Shown: positions 16,711 through 29,191 of the stretch, in pieces | Numbering within the stretch: position 1 is the stretch's first letter | Layout: every line of letters begins with the position of its first letter | Origin: Paralvinella palmiformis | Lineage: Eukaryota; Annelida; Polychaeta; Terebellida; Alvinellidae | Assembly (NCBI GenBank): GCA_025642065.1 | Contig: JAODUP010000150.1 | Location: 630,001 to 694,000, forward strand | Length of the DNA: 64,000 nt | Direction of reading: 5' to 3' | Position numbers and translations under genes: made by a program | The notes under the pieces: generated by a model | What the model saw: the letters and a program-made list of their open reading frames with translations, nothing else | Databases searched by the model: none | Told to the model about the DNA's origin: nothing

Positions 16711-19044
16711 CTTCCATTTATAATTTAAATGTTATGAAATTAATTATTAAATACCTCAACTAGTGGTAGAAACATTCATTTTGTTATTTTTTCTATTCAC
16801 AGAAGTAAAAGATGGGTTATTAATTGTTGTCGTTCAGATATATGACGAGGAAAGATTTAAATTACTTGAATAATAATTGTAGAATGTATATGATATACAT
16901 TTCACTGAAACGGAATTCATGAACCAGAAAACTTATCTAGAATGCTATTCCAACTATTTTTGATGTACCAAATCCACCACATGCATCCACTGAAATCAAA
17001 GAGGAATGTATTAACAGATAGGAGACATATACAGGATACAGGGCCAGCTGTGATGGTAATTAATATTTATAAATATTAATGGTGAAAATTGGTATTATAA
17101 AATTAATTAAATAAGAAACAAGGCATCAAACCCATGAAATTTTGTCAGCCCATTTCATATCTTAATACAAAAAAAGGATTACCAGCACCTGAATTAGTAC
17201 CTGAATGTTCAGCTCATGTGCTTTAATTGGTATACTTCTTTTCATAACTTAAATGCATATCAAATCAAATTCTTTAACCAACTTAAAAAAAGGAAAACGT
17301 GTGTTTACACATTGTGTATGCACTTGGTTCAAGTCATTATTTTACAAGGTATTGTTCTGTTTCAGTCCTTGAAGTTCTATGATGATGAGATACCGTGTAA
17401 ACAGGCCAATCTCTTGGTTACAGATTTACTGGTGTTATCTGTTAGAGTAGTCAATGCATGTGTCTATTACATCTCTTGTAGTAGTGGTTGTTTAGAGCTG
17501 GAAGCAATTTGGGTTATTCTGTCCATTTGATAACAAATGACTAATTGTAACTATAGATAAACCCGTGGCACAAGAGATTTGATGCCGCTTATTGTATGAA
17601 AGTACTAATTTCTCTATCTCTAACATGTTAATGCAAACATAAACATTGTTAATATTCCATGTATATTCTTTGTTCTCAGCTGGTCTATATTGTTGAGGTG
17701 TAGACTTTAAATGACCTTATAATTTTTTAAGTTAATATATGATAAACGCACATGATGAATATATGGTGAATTGTGTTATGGGAGCATAAATATAGCTGTA
17801 TATATCATTATATGTATATATCCAAATAAATAAATATTTATAGACTATGATAAACTGACATGATGAAAGTATGTTTATATGCATTTACCTCATATATACC
17901 TAATTGTTTCATTAAAAAAAAACTGGTGAAAATTACGCCTTCCACACACAAAACTGTGAAATAACATAACCCACGTTCAATTATTTTCTGATCAGCTGTC
18001 AAGTGATCGCAAATTGTAGGCTATGAATTAATTAAGTGACTGGGCTGTGAAATCACTTAATTATTTATTTACAGTTTCAGAGCTTCGTTTCCTTCGATAT
18101 CATGTGTGCACAATTAAAGTGTTAATTAATAAAAGAGTATGTGATCATGTAACATATAGTACTAGTATTGGCAATTCATTTCAACCATCGCACACATGTA
18201 CACGATCACATGTGGACAATCGAGGCGCCACTGGTTCAAAATTCAACATGGCGCGGCAAGAGTAACGCCTCTCTATATTTAAGCTACCTGGTTATATGAG
18301 AAACCTAATAGTTCTACGGAAACAAGTTATCATATATAATCTATAATGAAATTATTGTTTATAAAATTTAAATATACGTACACTGTATGTAAGATAATAT
18401 ATTAACTATAATTTTGATACACATTTGATATGACAAAAATTGGCTTCATTTTAAGATAATATTTCTCATTATTTAGGAGAATATTTATGTTTGCATGATT
18501 TGCTCCGACTTCGTATTTTTATTTGTTTACATCCGGAAGTTGATAATCAGCAGATAATCAGCTTCTGTTTTGATTAATCAGAAGATACAAACATTCTATA
18601 CACTACAACGTCTTTGATATATACAACGTTCATTGTCTTGCTTAATAATAACAACAACTTGGTTAATAAGAAGGTTAGCTGACATAAGTATATTTATTGG
18701 GTTAGCCGACTTCAAGATAACTTCGCCAAAATTTTAATTTTGAGTGCTGGGATTATAATAATTCAATGTCAGTCAATATTTTATTGCAGATTTTTCAATA
18801 AATAATTAAAATTAAAACTTGCCACTTGCCCTTGATTGATAGTATATTGGGCTTATTTCTAGTTATTGAATGATTGGCAATGGCGTAAATCTTCAGATAT
18901 TAATGGGATGTCGGCCAAATATAGGTACTACAAATTATAGCTTGAATACCGCTCTCTGGTACCCGAGGAGAGCTAGACCGCTAAATTGGCGAGGTTTCAC
19001 TTCGACTTTTTTACAGGTTGTGACGAATTAAAAAGTTTGGTACA
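16708..19044. other. no confirmed gene; one weak exon candidate
   Basis: A 104-codon plus frame (17216-17530) contains an acceptor-like TTCTGTTTCAG at about 17355-17365, followed by an open stretch to TGA. The peptide (KFYDDEIPCKQANLLVTDLL) matches no family I know and no partner exon was found. CCGGAAGT occurs at 18532. Confidence 0.25.
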
Positions 19045-19094
19045 CGAGATCGCTCATCATTACACTAATCGAGATCGCTCATCATTACACTAAT
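19045..19094 (+). repeat. perfect 25-bp tandem duplication
   Basis: CGAGATCGCTCATCATTACA... is present twice, head-to-tail, with no mismatch, so the duplication is recent. Confidence 0.95.
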
Positions 19095-19129
19095 AAACAA
19101 GAATTTAATAGGCAACAACTCATCAAAAC

Positions 19130-19480
19130 AAACATCGGTTCGCCATCTTGGCCGCCTGTCGTTTGATCATGTGACGTCGAATACACCTTCGGGCAAAATA
19201 ATGTTCCACACTACAGTTTAAACAAAGTTAAGCCCAATTAACAATATAAGCCTATGATTCTCCTTGTGGTTTATTTATTATAATCCCATACTATTGCTGA
19301 GGTACAAGCCGTAAAATTAATTATATTATGGAGATCAATTAACACGTGGTCCTACCAACGCGCTCTAAATATTTTGCCGGAGGGTGTATTAATTTTGGAT
19401 TGCGTAATCAAATCAACGCCGCCACCATGCGCATGCGCACGCTGAAATCCCGTAACAGTTGCGCATGCGTATATCCAACG
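19130..19480 (+). promoter_or_regulatory. promoter-like patch with two NRF-1 sites
   Basis: YY1-like CGCCATCTTGG near 19142, then the palindrome TGCGCATGCGCA at 19428-19439 and TGCGCATGCG at 19460-19469. These sit in a CpG-richer island. GCCGCCACCATG (19418-19429) opens a 31-codon frame to 19522. No following exon was identified. Confidence 0.4.
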
Positions 19481-20051
19481 GAAATTTATTTTATCATGGC
19501 TGTATACAAACACAGTTTTTGAAAAGATAAATTGACCAATTTCTTGTGTTTAATGATATCGTATCTGTGCCGAAAGTGTGCCAATTGGATTATATACACT
19601 TGGAGTAACATAATTAATTGAAATCAAAAGCTGTCAAGTCGTTCGGGAAATTCGAAGTGCAACCTCGCCAAACGTGTCTGGATAGCGTATTGGCCCTACT
19701 CAGAACAGGGCCATACATAGGTTATACAAATTAGTTAATGATCACATGATGGCGCTGGGTACAACTAGATAGAAATAGAAATATTAGTTCGTTATTGTTT
19801 TAGACAAATCAATAAACAAGACTGATATTGTTAGCTATCCTGATAGTAGTTATGCTGTTAGTTTGTTAATGGACTATTTTCTTAATGTTCTTCCAACTCT
19901 TTAAGTATCATCTCGTAGCCATCCGGAACTATTTCTACGTTTTTTGTCAGCATGTGAAGCTCTTATATGAAGTTATACTTTACTAAAAGAATTGATTATT
20001 TATTAACATTCTTGTTACTAAACTCTCAATGTACATTCGAAGTTGACCAAG

Positions 20052-20269
20052 GGGCAGCTCCGTGGTCTAGTTGATAGCGCGTTGGACTTCAGATCACTAC
20101 CACCTGACTTCGAATCTCGGCGTGGGTATATCTAATTGGGTGTTTCATCTTTGAATTTGCTTCATTACCTTTGGAAGTCGCTCGGCCCATTTAGTCTACC
20201 AGGTGCACAAAAGTTACCGTAAAACACCAATCATCATCAATCATCATCATCAATCATCATCATCATCAT
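20052..20269 (+). mobile_element. tRNA-derived SINE with perfect 14-bp target duplication
   Basis: Begins GGGCAGCTCCGTGGTCTAGT, B box CTTCGAATCTC, and ends in an (ATC)n tail. CGAAGTTGACCAAG occurs exactly at 20038-20051 and 20270-20283, so this is one of the youngest insertions in the window. Confidence 0.96.
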
Positions 20270-20326
20270 CGAAGTTGACCAAGTTCCAATACTCCTTCAG
20301 AGTATTAAGATAAGTTCAGCACACAC

Positions 20327-20490
20327 ATATACCCCCCACACACACAAACACACATACCCCCACACACACACAAACACACATACCCCCACACACACGCATC
20401 CCCCCTCACACATACCCCCACACACACATACCCCCCACACACATCACACACATACCCCTCACACATACCCCCCCACACACATACACACTA
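20327..20490 (+). repeat. CCCCCACACACA minisatellite
   Basis: Irregular units of C-runs plus CACACA/CATA. Confidence 0.9.
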
Positions 20491-20545
20491 TTCACTATTT
20501 GCTGTCATCGTCTAGACAATATAGACCTAATTGATGTTTAACTAT

Positions 20546-20780
<235 letters not shown>

Positions 20781-20846
<66 letters not shown>

Positions 20847-20882
20847 ACACACACACACACCTCACACACACATACTCACACA
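20781..20882 (+). repeat. (CA)n microsatellite, imperfect end
   Basis: About 45 CA units with CCCA and CTCA breaks near the right end. Confidence 0.97.
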
Positions 20883-21342
20883 GAGATTATATGTCCAGAA
20901 AGAATTTTTTTTAAATATCATAAAAAAGGTATTCGGTTCATTTAATGATAACTTAAGCTATTTAATGTTTTTTTTCTTCTTATTCTAATATAAATTTACA
21001 CAATTATAATCGGTTCGTTTTCAACTCGGCGCCATTTCCTATTGTTATAGTTTATTATTCAGCTATGATGAGATTAAAATCAGATAATTACCGGAAGTGT
21101 AACCAACAATAAAGTGTTATAAGTGTCATAAAGTAAATAACAACGAACTCAGTAATTTATTTATATTAACATCCTGTTGGCATCCCTTCAGGTTAGAAGA
21201 AACGTATTTATGTTTACATGTAAATAAGGCTTATGTAGAAATATCACAAATATGTAATATTCCTGCATGTGAAATTGACAATAATTCTTCATCAATAGCA
21301 ACAAAACGCTTTATCTATCTAAAATGGTGTGTTTTTTTGGCA

Positions 21343-21344
<2 letters not shown>
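20883..21344. other. no recognisable gene
   Basis: AT-rich unique-looking sequence; nothing coding or repetitive recognised. Confidence 0.5.

Positions 21345-21413
<69 letters not shown>
21345..21413. repeat. (AT)n microsatellite
   Basis: About 34 AT units. Confidence 0.97.
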
Positions 21414-21416
<3 letters not shown>

Positions 21417-21907
21417 GAAACCATAAACTATAAAGAAAAATATATTATATTACTCAGAAGTTATTTGTGGTTTTACAGGTTCACGAATATAGAGATTAAA
21501 ATTGGGATTTTATTAGTTTTTTATTTCGATAGTTTGGTGGTAAATTTGGGAAAGCAATAATCATATCAGATATAGAACTAATTTATTGTGGAAAGTCCAA
21601 ATAATTATTTACTTATATATAATTACAAAATTTTCAAAAAATATAATCCTTAACCGAAGGTAATTCTAACTAATAAAAATGTTCTAATACGTTTATAACA
21701 ATTATATTGTACTAATATCCAGAAAATCGACATTTCCCGGTTTTGGAAAAAGTTTCTGAAAGTTGATATTATTGTTGGGATATCATGAGGTATTAAAGTA
21801 ATATATACATACAGCATTTATGTACACGCACTTGTATAAAGGTACGTAAAACACACACGCACACATACCACGTAGTCAGATTCGAATACCACAAGAATGG
21901 AAAACAA

Positions 21908-21921
21908 ACACACACACACAC

Positions 21922-21988
<67 letters not shown>
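21908..21988. repeat. palindromic (CA)n(AT)n(GT)n
   Basis: CA, AT and GT blocks in succession are self-complementary, forming an 81-bp potential hairpin. Confidence 0.95.
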
Positions 21989-22226
21989 ACTATTTCATAA
22001 AGTTAACGACTAAAAACTGTCACCGTTAAACATTACTATAACACAATTATAAATATATAAATAGAGATTGTCACAGACAATAATGACAAATAAATCCTGA
22101 TTATTAAATATAAATTTGTCATTCTGGATTTTACCGAATTTAGAACTTGATCTGGTATATTGAGAGCCTTTCAAATTAACTATTTATGTATAGTGCCTGC
22201 CTGTGAGAGGCTTATGGTTAGAGTCG

Positions 22227-22269
<43 letters not shown>

Positions 22270-22687
22270 AGTGTTATTATTTTGCTAAAAGGGAAATCTC
22301 TCAATTTGACGCCTTTAGGAAATGCCGTGCCGTGTGCAAATCTTTAGCACGTAACATTTATTATATCACTAACAACGAATTGCTTTATAATAACATGTCG
22401 GAGAAAGTAAAAATGAACTAAAACTAGAACTGACACTAAGATATAAAGTGACAGACACAATAAGAACACTTCCTCATAAACATGACGTCATATTCGGTGA
22501 AAGCCTTTTCTGTTCGATTTCTAAATTAGACACTCATAAAAATTATAAACATTGATCGACAGTACAATGTCTACTTCGTTGGTCTTCTGTCAAATATGAG
22601 ACGTAGATAAATTAGATTATGGATGATATAACTCTCTATATAACTCTTTACATAACAGATACAAATTGATATTGATAACTGACAAGA
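21989..22687. other. downstream flank of the synaptotagmin gene
   Basis: Includes (AT)n at 22229-22264 and a perfect CRE TGACGTCA at 22483-22490. No gene recognised. Confidence 0.45.
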
Positions 22688-22693
22688 TTTATT
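22688..22693 (-). terminator. candidate polyadenylation signal AATAAA for the synaptotagmin gene
   Basis: TTTATT on the plus strand reads AATAAA on the gene strand, about 100 bp past the stop codon. No transcript evidence; such hexamers are frequent in this AT-rich DNA. Confidence 0.35.
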
Positions 22694-22790
22694 TAAGTTC
22701 AAACTTTAATTAACTCCTAACTTTAATAAGACAATTTAAATATAAGATCAGCTGATCTATTGTAATATGATCTATTGTTTTCTAATCACA

Positions 22791-23223
22791 TCAAATCAGG
22801 TTATGCCATTCAGACTGAGCCTGTCTCGGATTAAGGAGAATAGCATTCCACTGTTGTTGACCTTTCTGAGGACAGTTCCTAGCTCCGAGTACTAGCCGTC
22901 CTATAACTGTGTCCCGTTTACGATCCGGAAACGTCACCGATTGCCTCACCGTAGCCACGATGTTTACGTCCGGAAGTTGATCCTGAGGAACGTCAAACGT
23001 GAACGAGTCCTCCCAGAACATTCGGGGCTGAATATCTTTCTCGCGTGTCTTGTATTTTAAGAACGATCCACGAGATGTCAGCGCCACTCTGACGTATATA
23101 GCTAAGAAATAACCAATAAACACTGATATTGAACTGAGGTAGATGTTAAAATATTGATATCGAAATATAGATCATCTTTGTTATCAGTCTGGCTTTAAAG
23201 GTAAAAAGTGTAATCTCCTAAAC

Positions 23224-23279
<56 letters not shown>

Positions 23280-23657
23280 ATCACACACACTTCTGGAATA
23301 AGTATTAGTAATATATAATAAACTGTATTTAAAATTTGTGTTTCTGATTTACAAACGATTATTCTAGACTTACACGATGGATATTTAGTCTCGATATATT
23401 TCAGTTGTTTCGACTCAGAAGGTGTGACGACCAATTTTTCAGCCGTCGGTAAGTAGGTCAAGGTAACACGTAACTCGCCTTTAATTTCCTAGAACAGGGA
23501 AATAAATATCCTTTAAAAATAATTCTATTCCATATTTTTAATTTGTAACAATAGGTGTATATGAGATATGACGATTATCAAGTAATGTTTTAGTTATACG
23601 AAATATAATAGTATACACCTAGTTAGAAGTTATAATAATAATAATAATAATAATCAG

Positions 23658-23702
<45 letters not shown>

Positions 23703-24125
23703 AACGATTCAGGAACCTCTCAAATTCATTCTGAGTTCTTACCCAATTAGAAATTACACTTTAAATTTCTATTCATAATATATTTTAAAGATGCTAGGCT
23801 TAAACTAATTGAATGTAGTTGAACTCCAGGATTATAAACAACTGATTTTTTTCTAATAAATCTTACCACTAAAACAAGTGTATTTTTTGGAGGGGGAGGG
23901 GAATGCGAAGGATTATTACACTATCGATTACAAAGTATAATCTACTTTAGGTTTTAGTTAAAGAAAGTTCCATTTACTCTTTTGTGATATTTTTTTATTA
24001 CTATTCACAGAAAAATAGTCTAGTTCAATTTTGTGATTCTTGTTTACAAAAGCTTTCAAAGTATTCAACAATATAATGTTAGCTTATTTTTATTCTCAAG
24101 TAGCGTCATCTAATTGATCTTGTTG

Positions 24126-24184
<59 letters not shown>

Positions 24185-27100
24185 GTAAATCGATCCTACC
24201 TGACGTACTGGAGTCAATGGTTTACGTGCTGCGACCTCCTCCGAGAAAGTGGCGTCATTTAAGGAGATAATTACCTGTCCTATTTGTGTATAATGTGAGA
24301 GGTGGTCGTGTAGGCAGCATACTAGTCTAACACATCTGTCCTGGATCTGGTCTCTGGATAATGGTAGACAGTGGTGTTCCTGCCATTCCAGAGACTTATG
24401 GATCGGCTTCAGCGAAGTCTGCGCCTCGAACTCGATGTTCCCTTGTTGTTCCTCCTCATCGAGGAACTGGAAGAACCTCAGGAACCTGTCAATGTTCGAT
24501 TCCTTCTTCAGGAGCTGCACTTTAACACAGACTTTGACCTTGTTATTGCGCCTGATGATGAGATTCTCGACTTTTCTGATCCAGACGTGAAGCTGTCCCT
24601 GTGTATCCCCACCGTCTTCTTCCGGGTAGAACAAAGAGTAGCCGATCTCTCCTTTTATCAAACAGGATCCGGATAGATCGGATCCCGAATCGCTGAGTGG
24701 AGAGTCACTGGACGATCCATGAAGATATGTTTGTGTTGTACCGATGTTGTCATTTTGTGTGGTGCCAGCTTTCTGTAATATATTAAAACAATGTTAGCAG
24801 TAGACAAAAAAGGACTGGCTCAGATAACACAAATCTGAAAGATTCTAAAGGAGACACGCACCCACCTACCCTCCTCCATACACACGCGTGCACATACACA
24901 AACTTACTTCTATTTCAACACGATAATTTTCATCGCCGTCAGAGCTGGTGCTGTCTCCTGTCGTGTCGCGCCATCTTTCGACTTGTGGGTGACTTAGCGT
25001 AACATGGCTATGACTTCCGGTAGCCTTATAATGCTTCACTTTTACAGCATCTGAAGCTTTGATAGAAAAACAACAGATTAATCGGGCTTACTGTCAACTA
25101 CTGGAATTTTCAGTTAGTCTTATAGTCAGTTGTAATAGTCATTTGGTCTTACTGTCAGCTGCTTTAATTGTCTGTTAGTTTTACCGTCAACGGCAGTTAT
25201 AGACCAGTCCAGGCGAAGTGCGTTGCATCTGTTACCAACTGCGGCCTCGGGTTAGAAACAGCTATGGCGCCCACTGTTAACATGGGACGGCAACTTTTCA
25301 CTAACGATAAATACTGGATATTTTTCAGCAAATTATTTCATATTACACGGAGACTGAGACTGAGACTAGTATTTCAGCTGTATGGTTGTGTCTTTCCAAA
25401 GGATTTAACACAATCTTTATCAGGATATAATCCAATGATTGAGCGGACCGATATTTCCAGATAAATGACACAGCTAAGCATTAGTTATTCATGTTGACTC
25501 GTAGGGGATTTTTTATCATGGGTCTCAATGGATTAAATAAATGATTTTAAAATTAAACTTTTAGCTTGTTGTAAATTGATTTTAATGAAGATTTTTTAAA
25601 TATTGAATGAAGAGTTTTGGAAATATTATGTTTACTTGTACATGGGAACCAATCATATATGTATCACCTGTAAATTATTAAATATTTTTTATTACATTAG
25701 AGTATCATCACTCTTGACATTTACATGTAGTAAACATTGCACGAATGGCTGATTCATAAAATAAGACAGTTCACTTTCAATACAAGATATCATGTATACA
25801 TACCAATGTTACAGTAATAGGAATCACCCATTGAATTATAATATATGTGATCATTGATTTGATCCATTCACATTGTCATGTCAGATGTCAAAGGGTCTAT
25901 AAAAATAAGATTGAACTAGACAGGCCGGACCACGACAGCCATGTAAATAGCGCTGAACGTTACTTAGTTTAGTGGCATATATCTACTGAGTAAAGTCTAT
26001 GCCATTGCTATAAAATGCCAAATTATGATCCGGAGATCATATACCATTAATGAACTATAAATAAAATCCAAATATAGATGGTAAATAGTATAAATACAGC
26101 TTTTCAGTAAGACATTTATCCACCATTACTCGCGTAAATCGGCATCCAACACAGTGACTCTTAGACTTCTAACCCGAAACCGTAGTGTGAAATTCAGCCG
26201 CATGATGGCGCCAGGATCATCACCTGAATCGTCAGCTGAATCAGTCTATTGCCAATTGAACTTAATGTCTGTTGTTCTAAATGTCAGATGGTATTACTGT
26301 TAGTTTTTGTAGTTGTCAGATGGTATTTTTGTCACCTGTTATAATTGTTAGTTGGTGTAAATAGCAGCCGGTCCTAAAATAACATGGGAGTGCAGTGTGT
26401 TTGACATTAAGACCAGTTGATATTAAGACCATCCGACATTAAGACTAACTGACATTAATACCACCTGACATTAAGACCACCCGACATTAAGACCGCCTGA
26501 CATTAAGACCACCTGACGCTAAAATCAGTTGATATTAAGATCTGCTAACATTAAAACAAGCTAACCTGAAGATAGAAAGACAAATTACCATTTAGATTAA
26601 TACATTTTCAAATCTCAATGTCATCTTGACCTTAAAATTACTTAGATTTTATATCAGAACGATATTATAACAAGAAAAATAAAAAAGTTATTTGCGAACA
26701 ATATCTATATTAAGTAGACACATATGTTAAATAATATTTATAGACGTCTTAATAGATATTTGGTTATTATAATTAATGTTTATATTACATGTTTGATTCT
26801 TATCATACATGTTTATAATAAAGTGAAGAATTAAATAAATATTACAGATGACATTTTATCAATTCCATTTTATCAATTCCAGTTCCTTTTTTCCGACTCT
26901 TTTTTTACCTAATACTTTTTACCATGAGTAGGTACTCCGAGTACCTACTTGGAATACCTATACCTAGTAGTTTATATTCCAATAAGATTGTCATGGAAGA
27001 AATATTCCTGAATTAAAAAATTAAATGGTAAATTAATATGTGAATTATATTTTTTTGTCCATTCTAAACATTGAACGGGGGTAAATTCCTAAATAGCAAT

Positions 27101-29141
27101 ATCTCTATATAGATTACAGGTATGCTATGTAAAAGTGTATTTTATAAACATCAAAGATGTGTTTATATTCGACTGTCCAGTAGGGCTTGAATTTTCACTT
27201 AGGTTAGAGAAGAACTTCGACGCCAGACCAGTCGGACGTGTATTGATACACGGTTCATATAGGTAGGATTTATTCAGTTATTCGAACCCAGAATAAAGCT
27301 GAGGTCAGCATCTGAGGTGTCGAAATGTTTTATATACAGGTTTCTTTTGGACCACAGAAAATTACTGTTGAATGTAAACTGTGGTGTCAAAATAGTTTAT
27401 GATATGTATGTAGCAAGTCACCATTGAACCACACGCACGTGTTGTTTGTTGCGAGCTGTGGTATCAAATGGTATGTTTTACGTGCTTCCACTTTTTGTAC
27501 GTAGCCTGCATGTAGCCGCTTTCCTGTGGGCGTGACATATTTGTCGCGTACGAAAAGCGAATTAGCTGGTTCCCACAGGCTGATGAGTAGACCAGACACA
27601 TGCTTAGGTATACGCACACATTTATCAATATGTGGAGGTATTGAACATTTAATATTTAGATTAATGTATGTATAGTTGTATTTAGATTTATGGAGGTAGG
27701 TTTCGAAGGATGTTTATATATGTTGATGCTCTGTGCCTGTTGCCTCTTACTATGTACCCAAAAAAACACACACACACACACACACAGTTGCTATTGGGTT
27801 GAGTCGTGTTATATCGCTGCTATTAGTATTAATCTGAATTTATTCTGATTTATGCTGATATTATTCACACATTATTCATACTGTGTATTAATATTTTATT
27901 TCTCCATTTTAGGTTTAATCTTTCTTGGCCGTAGTGTTCGACACAAAGCCTGTTTTTTTATATTTAGATTATCCTCTTTTGGATTATTTTAGAAATTTTC
28001 TTTTTTCTTTTAATTTTTCTCAAATTTTACCGGTAATTAATTATACTTACAATTAAATATTTTTTTAAAAATCAGTTTGGAGTTAATTGTTGCTTGAATG
28101 AAAGTATAACACCTGTGCCAGCGCCTTAACTCTCTTTATAAAACACACGACAACGACTAAAGGACCAATTATCCCCTCAGCAACACACCTGGACTGACCA
28201 CGACAATGCCGCACTCCTCATCAGAAAGGCCACCATCATCCCAGACATTATTCTCCCTTTACTTAAGAAAGATCCTTACATCTTCCACTAAAATCAGTTA
28301 TCATATAAAATATCTGTTTGGTTTATTCTACTTCCAGAGGCTGTGCTCAGTAAGCGACAGCCTGGAGTAAATCCCCAAACTACACAAACAAACTGGATAT
28401 AGACTGTGATGAATAAGCGACAGCCTGGGGTTTCTCCCCGAAAAACAAAACAAGTTCAGGATTATTTTGGTTCCAGTATATTGGTAACACCATGCGTAAA
28501 TGTTACCGTTGTAAAAATGGTAAATTAATTTATGGATACATTTTTTTTTAGAAAACTTCAATTCCAATTAAAATTTTCTCAATTCTAATTCCATTTTGTT
28601 TTAAATAATCAATTCCAATTCCGGAATTGAATTGACCCCATGTCTGATAGATAAACAAGAATAATATTAAAAAAAGACAATTGGTGGTTGGTTGGTGATG
28701 TTAATGCACCAAGTTTCTTATGATGAGTATTTTCTGGAGATAAGATAGGCCAGATATCAAGGGGGGGGGGGTCCTTTAAGCCAATAAAACAATAATTATA
28801 AAGTTGGCGTGATGATACAAAGATTTCTCCAAAAACATTTATGTCAGTAATAACACACACGCAGCAGAGCATCATATTAATATTATCTTTTTTGTGAGTG
28901 CTTTAAAGTCAGCTAGAAGTATTTGTTATGTTTTTGGGAGGTATTTTTAATGTTTATATTATTTATTAAAGATTACGTCACTTTTTGAAGAGTTCTAAAT
29001 TATTATGACATTATGGGATAGACTTAAGTACAAGATTAGGATATTTTATATCCAGTCTAGTTTGATAAACATTCTAACTAATATGACTGGATAGTGATAT
29101 ATACTGGAGAATGTTAAACCCTGAAGCTGACATAAACCAAT

Positions 29142-29191
<50 letters not shown>

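Noticed and set aside
17216..17530. 104-codon frame as a gene
   Set aside because: An acceptor-like TTTCAG inside is suggestive, but there is no recognisable domain and no upstream exon.
24371..24676. 101-codon plus-strand frame
   Set aside because: Exact antisense shadow of synaptotagmin exon 3.
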